7,564 bases of DNA from Bacillota bacterium (GTDB lineage Bacteria > Bacillota > Clostridia > Acetivibrionales > DSM-1351). The stretch lies in contig JAEYNI010000344.1 in NCBI GenBank assembly GCA_023412635.1, positions 1 to 7,564 of the forward strand, written 5' to 3'. The notes beneath the pieces were generated by a model. The model searched no databases and had not been told where the DNA came from. It worked only from the letters and a program-made list of their open reading frames with translations. Position 1 is the first letter of the stretch. Each line of letters opens with the position of its first letter. Positions 1-7,257 of this stretch are shown piece after piece. The position numbers and the translations under genes are program-made.

Positions 1-1048
1 TCTTAGGTACATTCAGGTATACGTCCTCCAGCCGGTGGAAACCGTCGTTAATTACCGTATCAACCAAATTGTCCTTTGTTACTACTATAGGATCAACTTT
101 TGCGTAGGGGATATCATTTTCTCCGTCGCTTATATAGGTATTGCACGCGTAGTAGTTGTTCTTTAGCAAGCCAAGGGCAACATCAACAGCCTTCTCGGCT
201 AATTGGTCTATTGGCTTGTACACCGTCATGAGCTGCGTGCCCTCGGCAACTCGCTGGCAGCCGGAAATGTCTGCGTCATGGCCTGCCACAAGCACTTTAC
301 CTGCCAACTGCTGCTCTGAAAGTGCTTCAATGGCAGCGCCGGCAAGACTGTCATTGGCTGCCAGGATAGCATCAATTTTTTTCCCGCTCTGAAGCGCCTT
401 TTCAACACATTTGAAAGAATCCTCAGGTCGCCAGTCATATGCCCATATTTCATCAACTATCTTTATTGAATTATCATAGATGTATTTATCAAGGACATTT
501 TTATAGCCTTTGTTATACATATAACTATTGTAATCGGTTTTGGCACCATTAACTATAATATAATTGCCTGTTGGAACCTTTGATACCATTAGAGATGCCA
601 TATATTCTCCAACTTTTATATTGTCGAACGAAACATAGAAATCCGCATTTGCATCTTTAATTAAACGATCATAGCAAATAACCTTTACACCCTTCTTTTT
701 TGCCAGATAAACAGCTTCAGCCGATTTTTCGGAATCCTGAGGTACAATCATCAAAATATCAATGTTTTGATCCAGTAAATATTTGACCTGTTTTATCTGG
801 TCATCAATATTATTATTTGAATTCTGGACAATAACATCGGCACCCCTTGCCTTGGCTTTGGCAACAAGAATATCCATATCCCTTTGCCAGCGTTCCTCCT
901 GTAAAGTTGCCATGGAAAAGCCTATGGTAATGTTTCCGTTTTTATTCGTAGGCTTATTCTGGTCTGAGGAGGAACATGCAGCTGAAAGCAATGTACATAA
1001 TATAAGGACCGAACCTAAAAGAAAAGCCTTTAATTGAATCTTCTTCAT
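1..1048 (-). CDS. xylF: XylF-family D-xylose ABC transporter substrate-binding lipoprotein (C-terminus cut by window edge)
   Basis: I translated this from ATG 1048-1046 and the frame stays open to position 1, giving 349 residues. The N-terminus is a lipoprotein signal: two Lys, a hydrophobic stretch (about 8-22) and the lipobox LSAAC with Cys25, so the mature protein should be lipid-anchored outside the membrane. The mature part is a type I periplasmic-binding fold close to XylF: TIGFSMATLQEERWQRD (41-57), VQNSNNN (74-80), YDRL (126-129), SFDN (140-143), ANDS (231-234), GHDAD (256-260; GQDAD in typical XylF) and YKP (277-279). The last visible stretch, INDGFHRLEDVYLNVPK, resembles the XylF C-terminus, so only a few residues are probably missing. 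It should deliver D-xylose to an XylGH transporter encoded further left. Its ATG directly follows the stop codon of the response regulator (TAAATG). The AAGGA at 1062-1066 is 13 nt upstream, which is long, so translational coupling is likely. The exact sugar is inferred from family resemblance. Confidence 0.9.
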   Translation of the reverse strand, partial: MKKIQLKAFLLGSVLILCTLLSAACSSSDQNKPTNKNGNITIGFSMATLQEERWQRDMDILVAKAKARGADVIVQNSNNNIDDQIKQVKYLLDQNIDILMIVPQDSEKSAEAVYLAKKKGVKVICYDRLIKDANADFYVSFDNIKVGEYMASLMVSKVPTGNYIIVNGAKTDYNSYMYNKGYKNVLDKYIYDNSIKIVDEIWAYDWRPEDSFKCVEKALQSGKKIDAILAANDSLAGAAIEALSEQQLAGKVLVAGHDADISGCQRVAEGTQLMTVYKPIDQLAEKAVDVALGLLKNNYYACNTYISDGENDIPYAKVDPIVVTKDNLVDTVINDGFHRLEDVYLNVPK

Positions 1049-2671
1049 TTAAGAAACACCATCCTTACTCGTATATAGAATACTGTCCCTGTATTCAGTC
1101 GGTGTAACACCGACTGCCTTTTTAAAAATTCTGCTGAAATAGTTCGGGTCACCGTAACCTATTTCATAACAGATTTCCTTAACACTCATCAGGCTGTTTT
1201 TCATTATTTCCTTGGCAGTATTAATTCTAAGGCTTGTAAGGTAGTCAATAAAGTTTTCACCCATTTCATCCTTAAAGAGTTTACTGAAATAATGGGGGCT
1301 TATATTAACCTCCTTAGATACTTCTTCAAGGGTTAGTTCTCTCTTATAGTTTTCTTTAATGTATTCCACTGCTCTCAAAATCAGTGAATTGGTTTTCTTT
1401 TCTCTGGATTCGGAGAGTCCTTTTGTTATCAGCTCGATCCTTTCAGAACACCAATGCTTTAATTCTGTAAGGGAATCCAGTGTTTGGAGTTCTGAAATAA
1501 TATCTATGCTGCTCAAATGCTGCGAAATATTGTAATCGTTAGCCAGGCGGGATAAAAGAATCATTAATTCTATAAGCTTGGCCCTGATTTTATTAACAGA
1601 CCCATTGTATTCTATTGTCAACCACTCAAATATATGACAAAAGGCAAGTACACAAGCATCTCTATCGCCGAGGGCCGCCTTTTCCAATAAAATTTTCTCT
1701 TTTTGTATAGGATATTTCCTCACCGGAATTTCTTTCTCAGTAGGCATATCCATAATATGTAAAATGCCGTTTCCACCCATAAACCGAATTGCTCTAAGGG
1801 ATTCTTCATAGGAGAGATAAATATTGTCAAAGCCGTTGTAGCAGCGGCCTATTCCAATATAAAATTCGGCATCTGCTTTTTTTGATATCAGATTAAATAT
1901 GTATTCCGCAATATTAACGGCCTCAAGTCTTCTGGTATACTCGTCAGTTTCAGTCCCTGCAGGAATATATACGACTATCCTGTTTAAAATTACAGGGCCA
2001 ATAAAGCATCTGCATCTGCCCTTTAAAATATCTCTCAGGTAAGGGTAGAAGGACTGACTCTTAATGCTGAGGCCTATTCTATTAACCAGACGGCCTCCGT
2101 CATTGGCTTGGGCAAACTCTATTGTCATGATATAGCCGCCGTTTTCTTCTATTTCGAATATGTTCCGGTAATTTTCAAGTTCGGTAGTATTGTCATCCAA
2201 AAACAGCATGGAATATATGAAGCCATTTTCCAGAACCGGTAGAAGGTTCTCCATCTTCTCTTTCAGGTCAAGTTCCTTTTTTCTTTTTGCCCGTTCTTTT
2301 TCAATATTCTCAATACTATTTTTAAGTGTGGAAATTATTTTTTCTCTATTGACCGGCTTTAACAAATATTCTGAGACCCCCAGAGTAAGAGCGTCCTTTG
2401 CAAAATCAAACTGATCAAAGGCAGTGAGTATAAAAAAAATACAGTCACGCAGCATGCTTCGCAATTCCCTGATTGCTTCAATTCCGTTGATTCCGGGCAT
2501 GTTAATATCCATGAAAACTATATCGGGAATAAAGCGTTCGGCTTTTTCGATTGCTTCTCTACCTGAACGGGCCGATTCTATAGTAAAGATACCTGAAAAA
2601 CTTTTATTTACAATAAATGTGAGGGAATCTATAACGATTTGCTCATCATCGGCGATCAACAACTTATACAT
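1049..2671 (-). CDS. YesN-type response regulator: receiver domain plus C-terminal AraC-family DNA-binding domain
   Basis: This is a cytoplasmic transcription regulator that should be phosphorylated by the kinase encoded just upstream. The open frame begins at 2677, but the AAGGAG at 2679-2684 is only 1 nt from that ATG and 7 nt from the in-frame ATG at 2671, so I prefer 2671 (540 residues, starting MYKLLIADDE). Numbered from the longer start, the receiver spans about 5-125: acidic pocket D10-D11, phospho-acceptor D57 in FMDINMPG, T85 and K107 in LLKP. A charged, probably coiled-coil linker follows (about 120-145), then a middle region of about 285 residues with no motif I recognise. Residues about 432-534 are two AraC-type helix-turn-helix motifs (LTLEEVSKEVNISPHYFSKLFK and VKEICYEIGYGDPNYFSRIFKK). 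The gene overlaps the kinase stop by 8 bp and abuts xylF. By analogy with XylFII-LytS/YesN it should activate xylose transporter genes; the target sites are not visible. Confidence 0.93.
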   Translation of the reverse strand: MYKLLIADDEQIVIDSLTFIVNKSFSGIFTIESARSGREAIEKAERFIPDIVFMDINMPGINGIEAIRELRSMLRDCIFFILTAFDQFDFAKDALTLGVSEYLLKPVNREKIISTLKNSIENIEKERAKRKKELDLKEKMENLLPVLENGFIYSMLFLDDNTTELENYRNIFEIEENGGYIMTIEFAQANDGGRLVNRIGLSIKSQSFYPYLRDILKGRCRCFIGPVILNRIVVYIPAGTETDEYTRRLEAVNIAEYIFNLISKKADAEFYIGIGRCYNGFDNIYLSYEESLRAIRFMGGNGILHIMDMPTEKEIPVRKYPIQKEKILLEKAALGDRDACVLAFCHIFEWLTIEYNGSVNKIRAKLIELMILLSRLANDYNISQHLSSIDIISELQTLDSLTELKHWCSERIELITKGLSESREKKTNSLILRAVEYIKENYKRELTLEEVSKEVNISPHYFSKLFKDEMGENFIDYLTSLRINTAKEIMKNSLMSVKEICYEIGYGDPNYFSRIFKKAVGVTPTEYRDSILYTSKDGVS

Positions 2672-4199
2672 ATACATTCTCCTTCATACTTACAGGTATT
2701 CGCAGGCATACAGAGGTTCCCTTGCCGGATTCACTGTCAATGCTCACGATATTATCCTGACCGTAAAAAATATTAAGCCTGCTAATTACGTTCCCCATAC
2801 CAATTCCTGTTGTATGGCCCTTCTTTGTCTCAGTATCAAAGGTTTCATCTACAGGGCCTTCATTAGCTATGCCCAGTAACTGGTCGACTTTTCTTCTATC
2901 CATTCCTTTGCCATTATCAGATACCATAATTTCAACATAAGATACACAGCTTTTCACTGACAGAGTTATTGTTCCGCCTGATTCCATATCACCTATTCCG
3001 TGTATATATGCATTTTCCACGATGGGCTGCAATATCATGCAGGGCACTTCAACTTGGAGGTTATCATCCTGTATATCCTGTATAAACTCTATTCGATCGG
3101 TAAAACGTGTCTTTAATATATAAATATAGGTCTCTATATTATTTATCTCCTCACTTAAAGGTACTGACCTATCCAGCTTTTTGAGATTATATCTAAATAA
3201 ATTTGCTACATTTTCAATAAAATAGCAGGTCTTGTCGGCACCTTCCATCATTGCAATCTGTGCTCCGGTATTCAGGGTATTGAAAATGAAATGAGGATTT
3301 ATCTGTGACTGCAGCGCCTGAAGCTCAGCCTCCTTCAAGTGGGTTTTCATAATAAGGTTTTGAAGCTCCTGCTCCTTCAATTTGCTCTGCAGCAACGCCC
3401 TCTCTTCAAGAGCATCAATGTGGTCCCTTATGCTGCAGGCCATTTTGTTGAAGGCGCTGGCCATAACGCTTATTTCATCCTCTGTGTCAAATTCAACCTG
3501 AGGTACGTCGAAATTACCCCGGGATATCTCATCGGCAGCCTGAGACAGCTTTATAATAGGTTTTGTGGTTTTATATGTAGTAAGAATAATAAATACAAGA
3601 TTAAAAAGTATAACTCCAAGAATTATAGCAATATTTATCATCTGGACAAGGTCTATTCTGCTTGCAACTATATGATACTTTTGCGTATTTTCCTTAAGAA
3701 GCTCATTGTTAAGCTTGTTAATGTACATGTCAATATAGCCGAAAACCCTGTATGCATCATTATAATAGGATGTGTACCTGTTAATATCTCGTGTTCTTTT
3801 AGCAAGGACAGCATTATCTGTTATTTCAAGATAATTATTTATCATATTGACAATATCTCTTTGAATTAAACCGTTGGCACTATAATCGGCGGTCTCCGCA
3901 AGTCTCTGTGAAAGCTGCTGTAATTTGTTTTTTGAACCAATAAAGTTTCTGAAACTATCAGAATGCTTCGTATCCAAATAACTTTCCAGGTATTGCTGAA
4001 CATCTGTTACGCTGTCACGCAGCTCGTTAAGAGAGATGTTGCTGACAAATAGAGAATCCATCTGATTCATCAGCATTCTTGCGTTGTAATAGGTATAAAA
4101 GCTTGCTGCAGCCATTAGAATGGTGGTTATCATAAAGTATAGAATAAGTTTTTTACGGATCTTATTTTTCCTTAAAAATCTACTGATAAACTCTAACAT
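2664..4199 (-). CDS. YesM/LytS-type sensor histidine kinase (HisKA_7TM-less, PF06580 type)
   Basis: This is an integral membrane sensor kinase of 511 residues. A first transmembrane helix lies at about 17-38 and a second at about 187-208. Between them is an extracellular, mostly helical domain of about 145 residues, too small to be a classical sugar-binding domain. After the second helix come a HAMP segment (about 209-261), a coiled-coil linker (about 262-298), the phospho-accepting His303 in QSQINPHFIFNTLN, the N-box around N396 (PIVENAYIHG), and ATP-lid motifs DNGKGM (428-433) and GHTTGIGMGN (461-470). This layout is standard for the PF06580 family, whose members pair with YesN-type regulators. 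The start is supported by AAGGA at 4207-4211, 7 nt upstream. It sits 40 bp after the binding-protein gene and overlaps the regulator gene by 8 bp. I infer that its extracellular domain reads out the neighbouring anchored binding protein, as LytS does with XylFII. Confidence 0.93.
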   Translation of the reverse strand: MLEFISRFLRKNKIRKKLILYFMITTILMAAASFYTYYNARMLMNQMDSLFVSNISLNELRDSVTDVQQYLESYLDTKHSDSFRNFIGSKNKLQQLSQRLAETADYSANGLIQRDIVNMINNYLEITDNAVLAKRTRDINRYTSYYNDAYRVFGYIDMYINKLNNELLKENTQKYHIVASRIDLVQMINIAIILGVILFNLVFIILTTYKTTKPIIKLSQAADEISRGNFDVPQVEFDTEDEISVMASAFNKMACSIRDHIDALEERALLQSKLKEQELQNLIMKTHLKEAELQALQSQINPHFIFNTLNTGAQIAMMEGADKTCYFIENVANLFRYNLKKLDRSVPLSEEINNIETYIYILKTRFTDRIEFIQDIQDDNLQVEVPCMILQPIVENAYIHGIGDMESGGTITLSVKSCVSYVEIMVSDNGKGMDRRKVDQLLGIANEGPVDETFDTETKKGHTTGIGMGNVISRLNIFYGQDNIVSIDSESGKGTSVCLRIPVSMKENVYV

Positions 4200-4228
4200 A
4201 TTTCAATCCTTAATAAATACTGTACATT

Positions 4229-4250
4229 TTAATTACTTGTTAATTACTTG
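4229..4250. repeat. Perfect 11-bp tandem duplication spanning the stop codon of the anchored binding protein
   Basis: TTAATTACTTG occurs twice back to back (4229-4239 and 4240-4250 on the plus strand). On the coding strand the copy recreates the last codons and stop of the binding-protein gene (AGTAATTAA), so the duplication changes only the 3' untranslated spacer. It looks like a replication-slippage product. No function is evident. Confidence 0.85.
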
Positions 4251-5259
4251 AATCATCAACAGAAAGGGTTCCTACATTAGCTTTTGTAACGGCATATACT
4301 TCGGTACCCACGTAGGCCGAAGTCCTTTTTGTAGTTTTAAGCTCAACCAATGCACGAATTGCTTTATAGCCCATATCTTGAGGGTCGCTTACAACACTGC
4401 CGAATATTACGTTCTTTTCTATATATCTGAGAATCTCAGGATCACTCCCGTAGCCTATTACCTTGATCTGGCCGACTTTGTTCAGGTCCACCACCATTTG
4501 AGTAACACCAAGAGTGTCTCTGGGGTTTGTGCAGAAGATGGTGTTTATCTGAGGATTGTTGGTAAGCAGCTCGTTAGCTATTTCACCGGCACTGAATATT
4601 CCCATGCCGGAAATCCGTATTTCTTCAATGTCTACCTTGCCCTTATAATCCTTCACAGCATCCTTAAAGCCGGTGATACGGAGATTTTGGGATACATCTC
4701 TAGCTTCCGGACTATAACCATTTAGTATAACAGCGACCTTGGCATTCCCTCCACTGGCATCGGCAGCGAGCTTTCCTCCAACGCTGCCCACTTCATAGTT
4801 GTTATTACCTATATACGCAAGCCTTTCGCTGTGCTTTGCATCGCTTTCTATTGTAACTACCGGAATATTTTTTTTAATAGCATCATTAATGACCGGTGTA
4901 AACATGGTTTCATCGGGAACGTGGGTTGCAATTCCGTCAAGATTTGAGGCTATTGCTATATTCAAATATTGAAGCTCTTCCTCCAGATTTGAGAATCTGG
5001 GACTGTTGAACTCCACGGCAACATTAAACTCTCTGGCAGCCTTGAAAGCGCCTTTTTTCACATCATTCCAGAAGGGGTCGTATGAACTCGGAGTTATCAC
5101 TGCGAAATGATAATCTGGCTTTTCAACACTTTGAGTAAATTTACCATCAAGGGGAGCCGAATTTTTCTTATAGGGAGTTAAAATGAAAGTTATTGTAAAT
5201 ATTACAAGAGCGGATAATAAGGAAAATAAAAGGATATAATGTTTCTTGTTTTTATTCAT
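4240..5259 (-). CDS. Membrane-anchored RbsB/XylFII-like sugar-binding protein, probable sensor of a three-component system
   Basis: This 339-residue protein has a type I periplasmic-binding fold (Peripla_BP_4-like) behind one N-terminal hydrophobic helix (about 8-28). There is no lipobox Cys, so it probably remains anchored by an uncleaved helix. The first lobe begins at HFAVITPSSYDPFW (51-64). Positions resembling the RbsB sugar contacts are F63-W64, D140, R194, N245 and Q294. The RbsB Asp in the GFD motif seems to be Gly here (VIGYGSDPE, 267-274), so the ligand may not be ribose. Start ATG 5259 has GAGG at 5265-5268, 5 nt upstream. It leads the kinase-regulator-xylF cluster, the same order as xylFII-lytS-yesN-xylF in Clostridium beijerinckii. 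There XylFII binds D-xylose and contacts the LytS extracellular domain. A sensor role rather than a transport role is therefore inferred. The ligand could be xylose or another sugar. Confidence 0.87.
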   Translation of the reverse strand: MNKNKKHYILLFSLLSALVIFTITFILTPYKKNSAPLDGKFTQSVEKPDYHFAVITPSSYDPFWNDVKKGAFKAAREFNVAVEFNSPRFSNLEEELQYLNIAIASNLDGIATHVPDETMFTPVINDAIKKNIPVVTIESDAKHSERLAYIGNNNYEVGSVGGKLAADASGGNAKVAVILNGYSPEARDVSQNLRITGFKDAVKDYKGKVDIEEIRISGMGIFSAGEIANELLTNNPQINTIFCTNPRDTLGVTQMVVDLNKVGQIKVIGYGSDPEILRYIEKNVIFGSVVSDPQDMGYKAIRALVELKTTKRTSAYVGTEVYAVTKANVGTLSVDDSSN

Positions 5260-5489
5260 AATAACCTCTATTTTACTGCTGTGCTACGTTATAAATAGAC
5301 TGTTGCATTACCGTATTCATTTAGAATAATATGTCTATAGATTATCAAATAAATACAAATAATACAACTTTTAATTACTAGTAACTGGTCCAAATGACTA
5401 AATATAACAAGAAAAATATATACAGAAAGGGTTTGTCCGGGCTTATATATTTCCCGACGCTTGAAAGGAACTTCTGAAGAATGGGAGTT
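5260..5489. other. AT-rich intergenic region upstream of the sugar-sensing cluster
   Basis: This 230-bp gap separates the HD-GYP gene from the anchored binding-protein gene, both on the minus strand. It must hold the promoter of the sugar cluster unless transcription reads through from the upstream operon. On the minus strand a TTGATA lies at about 5341-5346, but the best -10 at 16-18 nt spacing (TCTAAA-like) is weak, so I do not call a promoter. A short perfect palindrome, TTACTAGTAA, lies near 5375-5385. I found no cre-like catabolite site and no U-tract terminator. Confidence 0.5.
5435..5458. repeat. GC-rich imperfect inverted repeat between the two operons
   Basis: Arms GTCCGGG and CCCGAC can pair as six base pairs with one bulged base around an 11-nt AT loop. 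The element lies 32 bp past the stop codon of the HD-GYP gene. It stands out because the flanks are AT-rich. It has no adjacent run of T on the minus strand (the next T-rich stretch is about 20 nt later), so it is at best a weak terminator or an RNA 3'-end hairpin. Confidence 0.4.
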
Positions 5490-6089
5490 TTAATTTGAAA
5501 TATTCCATTTATCACCTATGTCATCAATTACTTTTACTACTGCCGGGTCAAATTGAATTCCACAGTTTGATATTATCTCATTTTTGCATTCCTCCCAGCT
5601 CATAGCAGGCCTGTATGGTCTGTCGTAAGTCATTGCATCGATTGAGTCAGCAACTGTGATAATTCTAGAACCAAGGGGGATTTCAGTCTGCTTCAGGCCA
5701 GAGGGGTACCCCTTTCCATCCCAGCGCTCGTGATGGTGAAGTACTATTTTAGATACTTCCTTCATATATTGTGATTTGCTGAGAATGTTATAACCTATTT
5801 CTGGATGCTTCTTTATTTCTGCCCATTCTTCGGGCAAAAGCCTCCCAGCCTTGTTCAGGACATTCTCAGATATACCTATTTTACCGATATCGTGCAAATG
5901 GGCGGCAAGATGGATGGTTTCAAGCTTTGAGCCTCTAAGCCCCATGTATTTTGCAATATCAAAGGTCATATCAGCCACCCTGTTTGAATGCCCGCTTGTG
6001 TAAGGATCCTTTGCATCCAATGCTGTTGTCAGACATTCAATAACATCATGGAGTCTGTTTTTTTCAAAAAAGCGTTTTAATATTGACAT
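5490..6089 (-). CDS. Stand-alone HD-GYP domain protein, predicted cyclic-di-GMP phosphodiesterase
   Basis: This 199-residue protein is almost entirely an HD-GYP domain, with no receiver, PAS or membrane segment. Family signatures are in order: H34 in SGHSNRVAD, the HD pair H66-D67 in HLHDIGKIGI, the motif HHHERWDGKGYPSGL (118-132) carrying GYP at 127-129, and D148 in VADSIDAMTYDRPYR (146-160). All recognisable metal and GYP residues are present, so catalysis is plausible. Known HD-GYP enzymes hydrolyse c-di-GMP to pGpG or GMP using a di- or tri-metal centre that is often iron. The start is ATG 6089, with GGAGG at 6101-6105; the 11-nt spacing is slightly long, but no better start codon exists. 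It is the last gene of an apparent three-gene unit, 67 bp after the DUF3793 gene. Without a sensory domain, its activity may be set by its expression level. The substrate is inferred from family membership. Confidence 0.92.
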   Translation of the reverse strand: MSILKRFFEKNRLHDVIECLTTALDAKDPYTSGHSNRVADMTFDIAKYMGLRGSKLETIHLAAHLHDIGKIGISENVLNKAGRLLPEEWAEIKKHPEIGYNILSKSQYMKEVSKIVLHHHERWDGKGYPSGLKQTEIPLGSRIITVADSIDAMTYDRPYRPAMSWEECKNEIISNCGIQFDPAVVKVIDDIGDKWNISN

Positions 6090-6149
6090 TAGAAAATTAT
6101 CCTCCGGTTTATCTTTTGTATAAGTCCAAAGGCTTTGTTATTCAAACTA

Positions 6150-6164
6150 CTGCAGGCTATGCAG
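6150..6164. repeat. Short inverted repeat at the 3' end of the DUF3793 gene
   Basis: CTGCA and TGCAG flank a 5-nt spacer, overlapping the DUF3793 stop codon. The stem is only 5 bp and no T-run follows on either strand, so it is not called a terminator. It may be chance. Confidence 0.25.
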
Positions 6165-6777
6165 ATACGGTGCAATCAAAGCTGTTGTTTATGATTGCGT
6201 CTCTGATATCCTGTCTGGATTTATCGAAGATACTGAATAATGTCAGCGCTCTCTCGGGGGCGTGATATACTTTCCAATATTTGCAAAGCAGACAATTTTC
6301 ACCCTTATGATTAATAAATCCGATTACGTCTTCTAAAGGTATCCCAAGAAAGATGCCTATTTCGTGAGGACAGACACATTCGAACCGTTCTCTTAATTTA
6401 TCCATGCATTCTTCCAGAGTTATAGTTGAGGAATATCCCATCTTATTTAAAAACTCTCTGTTGCTTCTTTTATTCAAACACTCTTCCAACAGTCGAGTCT
6501 TATAGAAAAGTACTCTTACGCTGTCCTTTGTATCCCTTAGCGCGATGTATTCCAGGCTAAGCCTTTTACAAACCCGGGAGCCCAAATTATCCCATAGATC
6601 ATACAGGTTTCTGCCGGCTCTGGTAAAAGTCATAAGGGAGGAGGGCTTCTCCTCTCTTATGGTAGGTGCCGTTCCGTAAGCAATAAGTGACAACAGATAA
6701 TCTTCGTCAGGAAGCTTATTCAATAAATTTATGAAGTTAACTGCTTGAGTATTATTTTTTATTAATTCCATTAACAT
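6157..6777 (-). CDS. DUF3793 family protein, function unknown
   Basis: This is a soluble protein of about 206 residues with no signal peptide. Three starts are possible: GTG 6780, ATG 6777 and ATG 6771. AGGAA at 6781-6785 lies 3 nt before 6777 and 9 nt before 6771, so 6777 or 6771 is likely and GTG 6780 is unlikely. DUF3793 is recognised from the N-terminal pattern YLLSLIAYGTAPTIREEKPSSLMTF (numbered from GTG, 28-52) and the C-terminal block CPHEIGIFLGIPLEDVIGF (137-155) followed by CLLCKYWKVY (163-172). Four Cys (C135, C137, C163, C166) and H139 cluster in this block and could form a metal or Fe-S site; that is my inference. Family members are known in clostridia, frequently near iron-uptake or flavodoxin genes as I recall. 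It lies between the DUF2325 and HD-GYP genes on the same strand, about 45 bp from the former. Its biochemical role is unknown. Confidence 0.85.
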   Translation of the reverse strand: MLMELIKNNTQAVNFINLLNKLPDEDYLLSLIAYGTAPTIREEKPSSLMTFTRAGRNLYDLWDNLGSRVCKRLSLEYIALRDTKDSVRVLFYKTRLLEECLNKRSNREFLNKMGYSSTITLEECMDKLRERFECVCPHEIGIFLGIPLEDVIGFINHKGENCLLCKYWKVYHAPERALTLFSIFDKSRQDIRDAIINNSFDCTVSA

Positions 6778-6822
6778 CACTTCCTACGTAATTGTTTTAT
6801 CTGTAGATATTTATTATTCCCG

Positions 6823-7128
6823 CTATGAGGGACAGGCAACATCTTTTTCACTTTCCAAGTTTTTTAAAACTTCAAGAAGGGAGGAGGCACTGCTGCTGTG
6901 ACTTCTTACTACACTTATGTTTTTCTTTTTTGCTTCCTTCATTGCTGTAAGCATCATCTTATGAGAAACTGTAGAAGTAAAAAGAACTATTCTGTCAGGG
7001 TTGCCAATAGCCTTATCAAATCTTGCAGGCATTTGTGTGTATACCTTCACCCGGTGACCCCGGCTGGAACAAATCTCTTTGTATTCATCTTGCATTCTGT
7101 CATGTCCGCCAACTAAAACAATACTCAT
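6823..7128 (-). CDS. DUF2325 domain protein, small Rossmann-like protein of unknown function
   Basis: This 101-residue soluble protein fits DUF2325. It begins MSIVLVGGHDRM, with the family-typical GGH after the first strand (7-9). It continues with VKVYTQMP (27-34), a hydrophobic strand IVLFTSTVSH ending in the typical S55-H56, a Lys-rich helix MKEAKKKNI, and the C-terminal strand and loop VVRSHSSSASSL (73-84). The alternating strands and helices suggest a Rossmann-like fold, and the GGH, SH and SHSSS motifs would lie at the strand ends where a ligand binds; this is inference. Start ATG 7128 is supported by AGGAG at 7134-7138. It is the first gene of the unit DUF2325, DUF3793, HD-GYP, and the only gene directly downstream of the Fur-like operator on this strand. 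Iron-responsive expression is therefore likely. No function is established for the family that I can rely on. Confidence 0.87.
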   Translation of the reverse strand: MSIVLVGGHDRMQDEYKEICSSRGHRVKVYTQMPARFDKAIGNPDRIVLFTSTVSHKMMLTAMKEAKKKNISVVRSHSSSASSLLEVLKNLESEKDVACPS

Positions 7129-7257
7129 TTTCTCTCCTATAACCTTTCCGGCTCACATAAAATTCAGTTAATCCACGTTCTTACAGTGAGCCTGATAAGT
7201 CGTGAATTCTGTTTAATATATTTGTACGGCATATTTTTTAACGTATACTGATTCGGC

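Noticed and set aside
226..456. 76-codon minus-strand frame overlapping xylF in another frame
   Set aside because: The xylF frame runs unbroken through this stretch with all family motifs, so this is an out-of-frame shadow.
2424..2879. 151-codon open frame on the plus strand across the kinase-regulator junction
   Set aside because: It is antisense to two well-supported genes, shows no family motif, and has no ribosome binding site I could identify. Shadow frame.
3339..3869. 176-codon open frame on the plus strand inside the kinase gene
   Set aside because: It lies opposite the conserved HAMP and transmembrane coding region. Its composition (Lys/Ile/Asn-rich) is what antisense AT-rich DNA gives.
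5435..5458. Intrinsic terminator for the HD-GYP operon
   Set aside because: The stem is short and bulged and is not followed directly by a run of T on the minus strand. Kept only as an inverted repeat.
5260..5489. Cre (catabolite-responsive) site or sigma-A promoter for the sugar cluster
   Set aside because: No stretch fits the cre consensus, and no -35/-10 pair has both good hexamers and 16-18 nt spacing.
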